This document shows, piece by piece, positions 1 through 8,362 of a DNA stretch of 39,763 nt. The notes beneath the pieces were generated by a model that was given only the letters and a program-made list of their open reading frames with translations, was not told the origin of the DNA and searched no databases. The DNA comes from Pirellulales bacterium (GTDB lineage: Bacteria; Planctomycetota; Planctomycetia; Pirellulales; JAICIG01), in contig DATLUO010000011.1 of assembly GCA_035533075.1 (NCBI GenBank), positions 1-39,763 on the forward strand. Direction: 5' to 3'. Every line of letters begins with the position of its first letter. Position 1 is the stretch's first letter. The position numbers and the translations under genes are program-made.

Positions 1-123
1 GAACTCGGTACGCGGGCCCCGTACACCAACCCGAAGCGCCAGCGAGGAACGTGAAAAGGCGGCAAAACCTCGCTTGCGCTTCGGGTTAGTGTGAAAATGG
101 GAACGGGTTCGGCGAAGCTTTAC
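1..123 (-). mobile_element. MITE-like palindromic element, copy 1 (cut by window start)
   Basis: Bases 24-123 are the reverse complement of 14634-14732 with about one indel, and bases 1-23 align less well with the rest of that element. The right end carries the same 20-base terminus (CGGGTTCGGCGAAGCTTTAC). Inside are inverted arms AACCCGAAGCGCCAGCGAGG and CCTCGCTTGCGCTTCGGGTT. The far terminus lies before base 1, so the target duplication cannot be checked here. It codes for nothing credible. Bases 124-294, between this element and the hydrolase stop, show no other feature. Confidence 0.8.
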
Positions 124-294
124 CCGGCTTGCCGCGCAACACAAATCAGACCAAGCGCTTACGTCGATCATGCTGGGCCACTCCGCGCCACGCACGGGCG
201 TGTCGAAGACTCCCAGCCTTTTTCGACGGGGCAATACGTCGCGTTCAAGCGGTTACATAGTCAGAGGGCCTGGCCCCAGCCGCCGTTGCGTCCG

Positions 295-1257
295 TCAGCG
301 TTTCGCCGGCTCTCCTACCGGCTCCAGGTGCGCCTTGCGGAGGGGGTTGCGACGCGTCTTGGCCGCCAGCGAAAAGTGGACCGGCCGGCGGGTCGCCGAG
401 TGCCGCGTGTCCGTCGCCGCGACATGAAGCGCCCGTTCGCACAGGTCGTGGTCGAGCATCTTTTGATGATCGTGGGCCACGCCGGGCACAATCACAAGCT
501 GCCAATTGAACTTCCAGCCGTTTTCCAACGCCAGGTGTCTGGCCGCTCTGAAGGCGTTCGCGGAGCGCTGCCGGCGATTGGCGCCTTGCAGCTCGGCACT
601 GTCGGTGACGTCGAGAAACTCGTCCCGCTCGCAATCCTCTTCCGCGATGTAGAGTGTCAGCGGCTGGGCCAGAAATCGTGACAAGGCCGCGTCGTCGCTC
701 ACTTCTTCCGGCAACCCGCCGAAGCCGTAAGGATACGGCAATTCGCGCGACGGGAAGAGCAGAGCGCCCGGATTCGAGACCACGATCCGCTGAGCATCGC
801 TCGTGATAAAGCCGGCCATCCGCACCAGGAACTGAGCGCCGCCGGAGTGCCCGAACAGATAATAGGGCATGTCGGGCCGGTCCTCGCGGCGCCGCATTTC
901 GTTAATCAGTTCGAGCAAGAGCTGCCAGGTCCAAGCGTCGCGCGGCGCGAGCCGGCCCTCGTCCAGCAGGCCCCCGGCCTGGTAGCGTTCATAGGGAAAA
1001 TCGTCGGTCGGGAACAGCGGGGCCACGACCAGGGCACCCAGCCGGTCGGCCAGCGACCGAGCGTGATCGCGATACTCGTCGGCGTTGCGCAACATGCCGT
1101 GGCAGACCACGATCATCGGCCCGCCGTCGAACGTCTCCGGCTTGTACGTGAAAACTTCGATTCGGGCACGACCCGCCTCGACAAACGAGCTGGAACATCC
1201 TTGAGGAACTTCACCCGGCGTCGCCAGCATCAAGCAGGCGGCCACGAAAAGACCCAT
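295..1257 (-). CDS. alpha/beta hydrolase, probably exported
   Basis: A 320-residue alpha/beta-hydrolase-fold protein, likely an esterase or peptidase-like hydrolase of unknown substrate. The nucleophile elbow FGHSGGA puts the catalytic Ser near residue 138. VVCHGM near residue 53 fits the oxyanion strand-loop, and PGVAHDHQ near 259-266 supplies the catalytic His. The acid is probably one of the Asp residues near 208-212. The hydrophobic N-terminus MGLFVAACLMLA suggests export or membrane anchoring, but the n-region is weak. I chose the ATG at 1257; an in-frame TTG at 1290 would add 11 residues, including two lysines, and make a better signal peptide. The last 45 residues are basic and unlike a hydrolase core. 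It stands alone, divergent from the RND exporter. Confidence 0.8.
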   Translation of the reverse strand: MGLFVAACLMLATPGEVPQGCSSSFVEAGRARIEVFTYKPETFDGGPMIVVCHGMLRNADEYRDHARSLADRLGALVVAPLFPTDDFPYERYQAGGLLDEGRLAPRDAWTWQLLLELINEMRRREDRPDMPYYLFGHSGGAQFLVRMAGFITSDAQRIVVSNPGALLFPSRELPYPYGFGGLPEEVSDDAALSRFLAQPLTLYIAEEDCERDEFLDVTDSAELQGANRRQRSANAFRAARHLALENGWKFNWQLVIVPGVAHDHQKMLDHDLCERALHVAATDTRHSATRRPVHFSLAAKTRRNPLRKAHLEPVGEPAKR

Positions 1258-1402
1258 CTTTGCATCCTTGCACGGACTGGGAATCGTCAACTGCGACGTA
1301 TCGGAAGCGGCGGTTTATAGCCGACCGTCCGGGGCGGGTCGATAGCGGCTGCGGCAAAGGACGCGGAGGTGCCAGATTGGGACCGCTGGGCAGCCAAGGA
1401 AA

Positions 1403-1473
1403 GGGTTCAGGGTTCAGGGTTCAGGGTTCAGGGTTCAGGGTTCAGGGTTCAGGGTTCAGGGTTCAGGGTTCAG
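1403..1473. repeat. GGGTTCA heptamer tandem array (10 copies)
   Basis: Ten perfect head-to-tail copies of GGGTTCA fill 1403-1472, plus one more G. The array lies in the 435-base gap between the divergent hydrolase and MMPL genes, about 220 bases before the MMPL start. The same heptamer appears twice at 35757-35778. Reading frames through it give a spurious repeat (GSGFRVQ) because the unit is not a multiple of three. The rest of the 1258-1692 gap shows no gene; promoters for both flanking genes must lie here but I cannot pick them. Confidence 0.95.
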
Positions 1474-1692
1474 AAGTACTTGAGGTTTGCCCGACGCCTG
1501 ATGCCCGATTCCTCTTACTGCCAGCCGCTTCCTCTTTCCACGCTCGCTCCCTGCCGCTACAATCCGCCGCCCATTTCTTCAGGCCGGGCGGCGCGAGACA
1601 GCCCTCCGCTGAAGCACCACCGGGACGTCACAACGTGAGTAATAAAAGCGGCGCCGCGTCGCTTCGACCAGGCAGTTTTGGCAGGGAGGTCC

Positions 1693-4500
1693 ATGTCCGC
1701 CGATCACGCTAGCGCGCCGCGGCCGTCGTTGTTGGCGGGCCCGCTCAATCTGGCGACGCGCATCGCGCTGCGCTACCCGGCCGCCACGCTGGCCCTGGCC
1801 GTCGCCCTGACCGTCGTGTCGGTGGTCTACACCTGGCAGCATCTCGGCTATCGGACGAGCCGCCTCGATCTGCTCAATCCGGAAAGCGATTACAACCGGC
1901 TGTGGATCGACTACATCAACGAGTTCGGCGACGAAGACGACGCCGTGGTGGTCGTCGAAGGCCCCAGCCGCGAGCACCTGGTGCCGGTGCTCGAAGAAAT
2001 CTCCACCATGCTGGCCCGCGAAGACCGGCTGTTCCACGCCGTGCTGCACGGCGTCGATCTGGGAAAGATCCGCGCCAAGGGGCTGCACTATCTCTCGCAA
2101 GAAGAACTGCACGGCATCGAGCAGTTTCTGGACAGTGTCAGCCCGATCATCGACCAGGGGAACTGGTCGCGGCTGAATCTTGGCCGCCTGCTCACGGGCA
2201 TGAACGAACGGCTGGAGGCGGCCGCGGCCCATCCTCAGGCCGTCGATCCGGCTCTCGCTCGCCACGAGGCCGAACGCTTGACCGACTGCCTGCTGGCCAC
2301 GCTCACGCAAAAAGCCCGTTATCAGTCGCCCTGGCCCGAAATGCCGCAGTCGTTCGCCACGCTCAGCGAGTTGAACGCCGAATACCTGCTCACCAAAGAC
2401 GGCACGCTGGGCTTCGTCTTGCTGCGGCTGGCCCAGGACCCCAACGGATTTGCCCGCAACAGTCAGGCCGTCGATGCCCTGCGGACCATGATCGCCCAAA
2501 TCAATGCCGGGCACCCCGACATCAAGATCGGCCTCACCGGACTGCCGGTGATGGAAAACGACGAGATGCGTTCCAGCGAAACCTCGATGTATTGGTCGAG
2601 CCTGCTCTCGCTGGTGGGCGTGGCCTGCTTGTTCGTGGCCGGGTTCGGGGGCATACGACACGCCTTGCTGGCCAACGCGGTGCTGATGGTCGGCATCGCC
2701 TGGTCGTTCGGCTATTTGACCTATGCCATCGGCCACCTCAACATTCTCAGCATGTCGTTCACCGTCACGCTGATCGGCATCGGCATCGACTACGGCGTCT
2801 ATTATGTGGCCCGCTACCTGCAGCTTCGGGCGACCGTTTCGTCGTGCAAAGAGGCCCTGCTGCAAACCACGCACGCCGTCGGGCCGGCCATTCTCACGGG
2901 GGCCATCACCACCGCCATCGCCTTCTTCGCGGCGTCGTTCACCGATTTTACCGGCATTGCCGAGCTGGGCACCATCGCCGGCGGCGGAATCCTGTTGTGC
3001 GCCGTGGCGGAACTGCTGGTGCTGCCGGCCCTCATTGCCTTGGTCGACCGCAGCGGGCTGGGGATGCGCATTCCCGAACCGCTGGCGGTCCATACGTGGA
3101 TCGCGCCGCTGTTGAAACGCCCGAAGCTCCTGCTGGCCTCGACGGCGGCCTTTACACTGGTCGTGGCCATGGGCATCGAGCACCTGTGGTACGACCACAA
3201 CCTGCTCAACCTGCAGGCCGAGGGGTTGGAAAGCGTCGAGCTGGAGCAAAAGCTGCTGTCGGAGTCGAACCAGAGCGTCTGGTATGCCCTTTCGATTGCC
3301 GAAGACCGCGATGCGCTCTTGGCCCGCAAAGAGGCGATGCTCGAGCTTCCCAGCGTCGAACGCGTGGAAGACATCGTTTCGCTCTTGCCCAAAGACCACG
3401 AGATCAAGCAGCCGATGATCAAGCGCATTCAAGAGCGGCTGAAGGATCTCGACGAGCGGCCGCAGGCGATTCCGGTCGATCGGCCGGAGTACATCGGCCG
3501 CGTGCTGGCCCACACGCAGCAGTTGCTGGATGCAAGCCCCGAAGGCCGCGCGGGTGCCCGCGAGGTCGGGCAGATCCGCGACCGTCTGCGCCGTTTAGTG
3601 CCGATCGATTACAATCAATGGCTGTTGCAATTTCAGCAGAACATGGCAGGCGACTTGTTGAGCCGCTTGCACATTCTGCGGAGTATGGCCAATCCGGAAA
3701 AGCCGGAGTTGAGCGACCTGCCCGAAAGCCTCACGCAGCGGTTCGTCGGCAACCACGGCCACCACCTGCTGAAGATTTACGGCCGCGGCAACATCTGGGA
3801 CATGGACGCTCTGGAGCGGTTCGTGAAAGAGGTGCGCTCCGTCGATCCGCGGGCCACCGGCAATCCGCTGCAGGCTTACGAGGCGTCGCTGGAAATGAAG
3901 TCGAGCTACGAAGAGGCGGCCCTCTATGCCCTGCTGGTGATCATGGTCGTGCTGGTCATCGACTTGCGCAGCGTGCGCTTTGCGATTCTGGCCGCCTTGC
4001 CGTTGGGCCTGGGCGTGCTGCAAACGTTCGGCCTGTTGGGCATTTTGGAGATTCCGCTCAACCCGGCCAACATGATCGCCCTGCCGTTGATCCTGGGCAT
4101 CGGCGTCGACTACGGCGTGCATCTGATCCACGAATATCGCGAACAGACGGGCCCTTATCGCATGTCGCCGGCGACGGCGGTGGCCGTGCTGGTCGATGGC
4201 TTGACGACGGTCGTGGGTTTCGGCTCGCTGATGATCGCCAGCCATCGCGGGCTGCAAAGCCTGGGTCGAGTGCTGACGCTGGGCGTGAGCTGCTGCATGT
4301 TCACGTCGATGATCATGTTGCCGGCGCTTTTGGTATTGATGTCGCGCAACCGCCGTGCCGCGCCGGAGGAACCGGAGGTCGGGCCGCCGGCCAGGCTATC
4401 GCCGCGGCGGCGCGTGGACGCGCCGGAGCACCCCGGCACGGGTCCGCATGCGGCGCCGCGCCGCGTGCCAAGTCCGGCGTCGAATTCGGGCAACCGGTAG
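1693..4500 (+). CDS. MMPL/HpnN-like RND superfamily exporter
   Basis: A 935-residue inner-membrane RND exporter of the MMPL type, with two repeats, each a large periplasmic domain followed by a membrane bundle. The family signature in the proton-relay helix occurs twice: GIGIDYGVYYVARYL near residue 361 and GIGVDYGVHLIHEYR near 802. The N-terminal region (LGYRTSRLDLLNP, then a D/E-rich EFGDEDDAVVVVEG) resembles hopanoid-associated HpnN transporters, which move lipids to the outer membrane. Substrate is therefore inferred only. I chose the ATG at 1693 because AGGGAGG lies just upstream (1683-1689); a TTG at 1678 is also in frame. The last 70 residues are Pro/Arg-rich and probably cytoplasmic. 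No hopanoid biosynthesis gene lies in the window. Confidence 0.88.
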   Translation: MSADHASAPRPSLLAGPLNLATRIALRYPAATLALAVALTVVSVVYTWQHLGYRTSRLDLLNPESDYNRLWIDYINEFGDEDDAVVVVEGPSREHLVPVLEEISTMLAREDRLFHAVLHGVDLGKIRAKGLHYLSQEELHGIEQFLDSVSPIIDQGNWSRLNLGRLLTGMNERLEAAAAHPQAVDPALARHEAERLTDCLLATLTQKARYQSPWPEMPQSFATLSELNAEYLLTKDGTLGFVLLRLAQDPNGFARNSQAVDALRTMIAQINAGHPDIKIGLTGLPVMENDEMRSSETSMYWSSLLSLVGVACLFVAGFGGIRHALLANAVLMVGIAWSFGYLTYAIGHLNILSMSFTVTLIGIGIDYGVYYVARYLQLRATVSSCKEALLQTTHAVGPAILTGAITTAIAFFAASFTDFTGIAELGTIAGGGILLCAVAELLVLPALIALVDRSGLGMRIPEPLAVHTWIAPLLKRPKLLLASTAAFTLVVAMGIEHLWYDHNLLNLQAEGLESVELEQKLLSESNQSVWYALSIAEDRDALLARKEAMLELPSVERVEDIVSLLPKDHEIKQPMIKRIQERLKDLDERPQAIPVDRPEYIGRVLAHTQQLLDASPEGRAGAREVGQIRDRLRRLVPIDYNQWLLQFQQNMAGDLLSRLHILRSMANPEKPELSDLPESLTQRFVGNHGHHLLKIYGRGNIWDMDALERFVKEVRSVDPRATGNPLQAYEASLEMKSSYEEAALYALLVIMVVLVIDLRSVRFAILAALPLGLGVLQTFGLLGILEIPLNPANMIALPLILGIGVDYGVHLIHEYREQTGPYRMSPATAVAVLVDGLTTVVGFGSLMIASHRGLQSLGRVLTLGVSCCMFTSMIMLPALLVLMSRNRRAAPEEPEVGPPARLSPRRRVDAPEHPGTGPHAAPRRVPSPASNSGNR

Positions 4501-4519
4501 TCGGCGCCGCCCAGGCGAG

Positions 4520-4539
4520 TCCCGGCGCGCCGGGATGCC
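4520..4539. repeat. CCCGGCGCGCCGGG palindrome (family D)
   Basis: A perfect 16-base palindrome TCCCGGCGCGCCGGGA at 4520-4535 followed by TGCC, sitting 20 bases after the MMPL stop. It is a partial copy of the 24-base palindrome at 14391-14414. Its place between two convergent genes would suit a transcription stop, but no T-run follows. Confidence 0.75.
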
Positions 4540-4647
4540 GCCGAACAGTCAAACGTAAACCGTAAACTTTAGTCGGTTTTCGCGGGTGCCTGAAAAGCGG
4601 GCAGCGCCCTAGAGGCTTTGCAGAACCTTGAGCGCATCGCGGGCCGG

Positions 4648-4899
4648 TTACTTCTTTGGGTGGACCCATTCCTGCGGTTGTTCGGATACTTGCTGGAGCG
4701 TCTTCGTTCCATTCGGCAGCGTGATTAGCCTAGCGGGACCGAAAAGGGGATAGACCCTAACGGCATCCTCTCGCTTTGCAGCCGCTTCGGCTGCTAGCCG
4801 GCGCCGCTCTCGCTCAAAGTGAATTCCGCCAAAGAACGCGGCCACGACCAGCATGGCCACCAGCAACGCTCGCAAGCTGAACTGAAATCGTCGGGGCAT
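4648..4899 (-). CDS. small single-pass membrane protein (FSLRALLV type)
   Basis: An 83-residue protein with one N-terminal transmembrane segment, RALLVAMLVVAAFFGGI (about residues 10-26), preceded by the basic MPRRFQFSL and followed by a charged helix ERERRRLAAEAAAKR. From general knowledge, very short proteins that open this way are frequent in planctomycetes, and their function is unknown. The C-terminal half (FGPARLITLPNGTKTLQQV) may be a small soluble domain. The gene faces the MMPL exporter, and a truncated relic of a paralogue lies directly upstream. Confidence 0.7.
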   Translation of the reverse strand: MPRRFQFSLRALLVAMLVVAAFFGGIHFERERRRLAAEAAAKREDAVRVYPLFGPARLITLPNGTKTLQQVSEQPQEWVHPKK

Positions 4900-4934
4900 G
4901 GGGGTAGCTTAACGGGTTTCGGGCACCGTTCGCC

Positions 4935-5000
4935 AGTCTGAACCAGCAGGAACCGCAGCGAGAATTGGAGGCGCCCCCGCGTATTATTGCTCTTGTTCAT
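4935..5000 (-). pseudogene. relic of a second FSLR-type small membrane protein
   Basis: Reading from an ATG at 5000 gives MNKSNNTRGRLQFSLRFLLV, which parallels the start of the intact neighbour (MPRRFQFSLRALLV). After the first 20 codons the frame departs from the family and runs into the out-of-frame start of the downstream gene, ending at 4794. It looks like the 5' stub of a tandem duplicate. The match is short, so chance cannot be excluded. Confidence 0.45.
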
Positions 5001-5154
5001 CCGCCTGCTCAGCAAAAAACGTCGCTTGCGACTTCGGACCTTCTTGCTTTGGCGCTGGCCACTGCTCGACAATCGCTGGCGCTTTGCTAGCAACGCAGCC
5101 GTTAGGGCACTACCGCTCTTCCTGCACTGGAGACGGGAACGTATCATTGATGGT

Positions 5155-5502
5155 ATGACGACCTCGATTCCCGCTCCTCCAGGCACGATTTTGAGCCCCG
5201 CGGACTACATTGTGAAAACCCCCGGCACCTGCGGCGGGCAACCGCGGATTGCCGGCACGCGCATCAAGGTCAAGCACGTCTACACTTGGGTCGAACGCAT
5301 GGGCATGGCCCCAGCCCAGGTGGTTGCCGACCATCCGCACCTGACGATGGCCCAAATCTACGCTGCGCTGGCCTACTACTGGTCGCATCGCGACGAAATC
5401 CAGCAGGACATCGAGAACGAAGAGAAACTGGCCTCCGAGCTGCGGGCCAAGGCGGGACCGTCCAAGATCCAGGAAAGGCTGGCCGATCTCGATGCTGCTT
5501 GA
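5155..5502 (+). CDS. DUF433 family protein (antitoxin-type)
   Basis: A 115-residue DUF433 protein. The core is GQPRIAGTRIKVKHVYTWV (about residues 25-43), then a winged-helix-like stretch (MAPAQVVADHPHLTMAQIYAALAYY, described in two parts) and an acidic tail. DUF433 proteins commonly act as antitoxins paired with a PIN-like DUF5615 toxin, whose start usually overlaps the antitoxin stop. Here the partner is absent: an ATG at 5492 overlaps the stop but opens only nine codons. I chose the ATG at 5155; the frame is open upstream to 4987, but that part is Arg/Leu-rich and not family-like. The DUF1501 gene begins 15 bases downstream. Confidence 0.82.
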   Translation: MTTSIPAPPGTILSPADYIVKTPGTCGGQPRIAGTRIKVKHVYTWVERMGMAPAQVVADHPHLTMAQIYAALAYYWSHRDEIQQDIENEEKLASELRAKAGPSKIQERLADLDAA

Positions 5503-5521
5503 CGAAAAAGGACCGCTATGA
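5492..5521 (+). pseudogene. nine-codon overlapping ORF where the DUF5615 toxin would start
   Basis: The ATG at 5492 overlaps the DUF433 stop, as expected for a toxin partner, and encodes MLLDEKGPL then TGA. DUF5615/PIN-like toxins typically begin with a short hydrophobic strand and an Asp-Glu pair (LLLDEN-like), so MLLDE is suggestive. The stop overlaps the DUF1501 ATG at 5518. It may be a stub left by toxin loss, or coincidence. Confidence 0.25.
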
Positions 5522-6882
5522 TTCCCGCTCGCTGTCCAGGCCCTTTTCCACGGCGGGAGTTTTTGCGCCTCGGCACGCTCGCGCTGGGCGGCCTGGGCCT
5601 GAGCGACATTCTGTTAGCCCGCGCCGCGGCCGGGCAGGCGCCGCTTGATACCTCGGTGATTCTCTTCTGGATGTGGGGCGGGCCGAGCCAGTTGGAGACC
5701 TATGATCTCAAGTCCGACGCGCCGAGCGAATACCGCGGGCCTTTCCGGCCGATCGCGACGAACGTGCCCGGCCTCGATATCTGCGAGCTGTTTCCGCGGC
5801 AGGCCCGGCTGGCCGACAAGTTTTCGCTGGTCCGCTCGCTGCACCACGAGATGTCGTCGCACAACGACGGCTCGATCGAGCTGCTGACCGGCAAGACTCC
5901 GGCCAAGGCCGACCCGACTTCGACGGCCAAGTCGGAACATCCCGACTTCGGCATGGTGGCCAGCAAGTTGCTCGGCGTTCGCCGCAGTGGAATGCCGCCG
6001 TATATCGGCATTCCGCGGCAGCCGTTCATGACGCAGCCCACCTACCTCGGCCTGAGCCACAAGGCGTACGAGGCGGGCGATCCCTCCGTCGCGAACTACC
6101 GGCCGCAGAACCTCTCGATCGCCGCCGGCCTCGACGGCAGCCGGCTCGGCGATCGTCGCGGCCTGGTCGAGCAGTTCGACCGTTATCGGCGCGATCTCGA
6201 CCTCAACGGCTCGCTGGAGGCGACCGGCGACTTCCGCCGCCGGGCGTTCGAGCTGCTGTTGACCAGCCAAGTCGTTCGGGCATTCGACCTGGAGCGGGAG
6301 CCGCCCCAAGTGCGCGATCGCTATGGCCGCCACCTGTGGGGCCAAAGCTGCCTCTTGGCCCGGCGGCTGGCCGAGGCCGGCTCGGCGGTGATCACCATCG
6401 ACGCGCTGGCGCCCAAGGCCGGCATGCCGCTCTACTTCAGTTGGGACGACCACGCCAACGCCCAGCCCGGCTGGGACATGGTCACGGGCATGCGGTTGCG
6501 CGCCGAGTACATGGACCCCGCACTTTCGGCGCTGATCGAAGACATCTACGCTCGCGGCCTGGACAAAAAGATCTTGGTGGTGGCCTGCGGCGAATTTGGC
6601 CGCACGCCGCGCCTGAGCACGGCCAACGGCTGCCTGGGCCGCGACCACTGGCCCGGCGCCATGACGGCGCTGGTTTCCGGCGGCGGCTTGCGGATGGGCC
6701 AGGTCGTCGGCGCCACCAACTCGAAGGCCGAGTATCCGACCGAGCGCCCCATGTCGCCGCAGCATCTGCTGGCCACGATCTATCGCCACCTCGGCATCGA
6801 CCCCCGCGCCTCGCTGGTCGACTTTTTTGGCCGCCCCGTGGCGCTGCTCTCCGAAGGCGAGCCAATCCAGGAGTTGGTTTAA
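5518..6882 (+). CDS. DUF1501 domain protein with Tat signal
   Basis: A 454-residue DUF1501 protein, a sulfatase/alkaline-phosphatase-like family very abundant in planctomycetes. The twin-arginine motif RREFLRLG (residues 12-19) with a following hydrophobic stretch indicates Tat export. Recognisable blocks include LFWMWGGPSQLETYD (about 49-63), SSHNDGSIELLTG, and CGEFGRTPR (about 357-365) in the usual C-terminal position. These genes normally sit beside DUF1549/DUF1553 cytochrome-like partners, and none is present here. Molecular function is not established. The GH13 gene starts 7 bases after the stop, so the two are probably co-transcribed. Confidence 0.9.
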   Translation: MIPARCPGPFPRREFLRLGTLALGGLGLSDILLARAAAGQAPLDTSVILFWMWGGPSQLETYDLKSDAPSEYRGPFRPIATNVPGLDICELFPRQARLADKFSLVRSLHHEMSSHNDGSIELLTGKTPAKADPTSTAKSEHPDFGMVASKLLGVRRSGMPPYIGIPRQPFMTQPTYLGLSHKAYEAGDPSVANYRPQNLSIAAGLDGSRLGDRRGLVEQFDRYRRDLDLNGSLEATGDFRRRAFELLLTSQVVRAFDLEREPPQVRDRYGRHLWGQSCLLARRLAEAGSAVITIDALAPKAGMPLYFSWDDHANAQPGWDMVTGMRLRAEYMDPALSALIEDIYARGLDKKILVVACGEFGRTPRLSTANGCLGRDHWPGAMTALVSGGGLRMGQVVGATNSKAEYPTERPMSPQHLLATIYRHLGIDPRASLVDFFGRPVALLSEGEPIQELV

Positions 6883-6889
6883 AGCAAAG

Positions 6890-8272
6890 ATGCCGCATTC
6901 ATGGGCGCAGGAGGCATTCTTCTACCACATCTACCCGCTCGGCCAGTGCGGGGCGGAGGATCGCAACGACTTCCACTCGCCGCCTAACGCCCGCCTGGAC
7001 CAGCTCCGCGGCTGGATCGACCATCTTCGTTGGCTCGGTGCCGATGCCCTGTACCTCGGCCCCGTGTTCGAATCCACCGCCCACGGCTACGACACGGCCG
7101 ATTACTACCACGTCGATCGCCGCCTCGGCGCCGACGAAACGCTGGCGGGACTGACGACCGCTTTGCACGCGGCGGGCATCCGCGTCGTTCTCGACGGCGT
7201 CTTTCACCACGTCGGCCGCGACTTTTGGGCCTTCCGCGACCTGCGGCAGAACGGCGAGCAGTCGCCCTACCGAGATTGGTTCGCCGGCGTGGACTTTGGC
7301 CGCCGCAGCCCCTGCGGCGATGCCTTCGCCTACGATGCCTGGGAAGGGCATTTCGACCTGGTGAAGCTGAACTTGCACCATGCCCATGTGCGGGAGCATC
7401 TCTTCGGCGCGGTCCGCTCTTGGGTGGAGCGTTTCCATATCGACGGCCTGCGCCTGGACGTGGCCTACGCTCTCGACCCTGGCTTCGTCCGCGAGCTGGC
7501 CGCTTTCTGCCATTCACTACGGCCGGACTATTGGCTGCTGGGCGAGGCGATCCACGGCGATTACCGCCGCCTGGCCGGGCCGGGCTTGCTGGACGCGGCG
7601 ACCAACTACGAGTGCTACAAGGGCCTCTATTCCAGCCACAACGACCGCAACTACTTCGAGATCGCTCACTCGCTGAATCGCCTGTTTGGCGAAGGCGGCC
7701 TGTACCGCGAGCTGACCACCTACAACTTCGCAGATAATCACGACGTCAACCGCGTCGCGAGCACGCTACGGAATCCGGCCCACTTGTACCCGCTGCACCT
7801 CTTGCTGTGTACGATGCCGGGCGTGCCGTCCATCTACGCCGGCAGTGAATGGGCAGTGGAAGGCGTGAAAGTGAAGGGCGACGATCGACCACTTCGACCG
7901 GCACTGCCCTCGCCGACCGACGCGGCGGCGCGCGGTAGCCATCCCGATCTGGCGCAGGCCATCGCTCGGTTCGCGGCCGTCCGCCGCAACTCGCCGGCGC
8001 TCCGGCTGGGCTCCTACCGCCAACTCCACGTTGCGTCTGAGCAGTTCGCGTTCGAGCGCAAGCACATGGGCGAAACTGCGATCGTTGCTGTCAACGCATC
8101 CGCGGCACCAGTGCAGATGGAATTCCAGCTTGCTCCACTCGGCAGCCACACGTTCGAGGACCAGTTGGAGCCCGGCAAGGTGTTCGGCGTGCGGCGCAAT
8201 CGGCTGCGCGTGGAACTGCCGGCGTGCTGGGGCCGGGTACTTTTCGAGCGGCCGTCACTTTCGGCAGAATAG
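6890..8272 (+). CDS. GH13 alpha-amylase family glycosidase
   Basis: A 460-residue (beta/alpha)8 enzyme of family GH13, acting on alpha-glucans or maltodextrins. The four conserved regions are visible: DGVFHHVG (about 101-108), GLRLDVAY with the nucleophile Asp near 190, LLGEAIHG with the acid/base Glu near 219, and FADNHDVNR with the third acidic residue near 285. A C-terminal beta domain follows (about 365-460). There is no signal peptide, so it is probably cytoplasmic; overall form resembles neopullulanase/cyclomaltodextrinase types, which I infer only loosely. The ATG at 6890 lies 7 bases after the DUF1501 stop. An upstream in-frame start at 6827 would overlap that gene and is not favoured. 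Confidence 0.88.
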   Translation: MPHSWAQEAFFYHIYPLGQCGAEDRNDFHSPPNARLDQLRGWIDHLRWLGADALYLGPVFESTAHGYDTADYYHVDRRLGADETLAGLTTALHAAGIRVVLDGVFHHVGRDFWAFRDLRQNGEQSPYRDWFAGVDFGRRSPCGDAFAYDAWEGHFDLVKLNLHHAHVREHLFGAVRSWVERFHIDGLRLDVAYALDPGFVRELAAFCHSLRPDYWLLGEAIHGDYRRLAGPGLLDAATNYECYKGLYSSHNDRNYFEIAHSLNRLFGEGGLYRELTTYNFADNHDVNRVASTLRNPAHLYPLHLLLCTMPGVPSIYAGSEWAVEGVKVKGDDRPLRPALPSPTDAAARGSHPDLAQAIARFAAVRRNSPALRLGSYRQLHVASEQFAFERKHMGETAIVAVNASAAPVQMEFQLAPLGSHTFEDQLEPGKVFGVRRNRLRVELPACWGRVLFERPSLSAE

Positions 8273-8362
8273 GCATAAGCCAGCGAATTGGCTGAAATGG
8301 CCTAGCTCGCCTCGTCGATAATAGCCACAGCGTCGATTGTCAACGTGCTTCCGCGGACTGTG

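Noticed and set aside
1403-1473. CRISPR or telomere-like array
   Set aside because: Units are contiguous 7-mers without spacers.
1260-1712. Frames with GSGFRVQ repeats suggesting a repeat protein
   Set aside because: They are translations of the GGGTTCA heptamer array; the repeat period arises from the 7-base unit.
1579-3513. 644-codon minus-strand frame opposite the MMPL gene
   Set aside because: Composition (His/Gln/Arg-rich, no domains) is that of a high-GC antisense shadow; the plus strand encodes a clear RND exporter.
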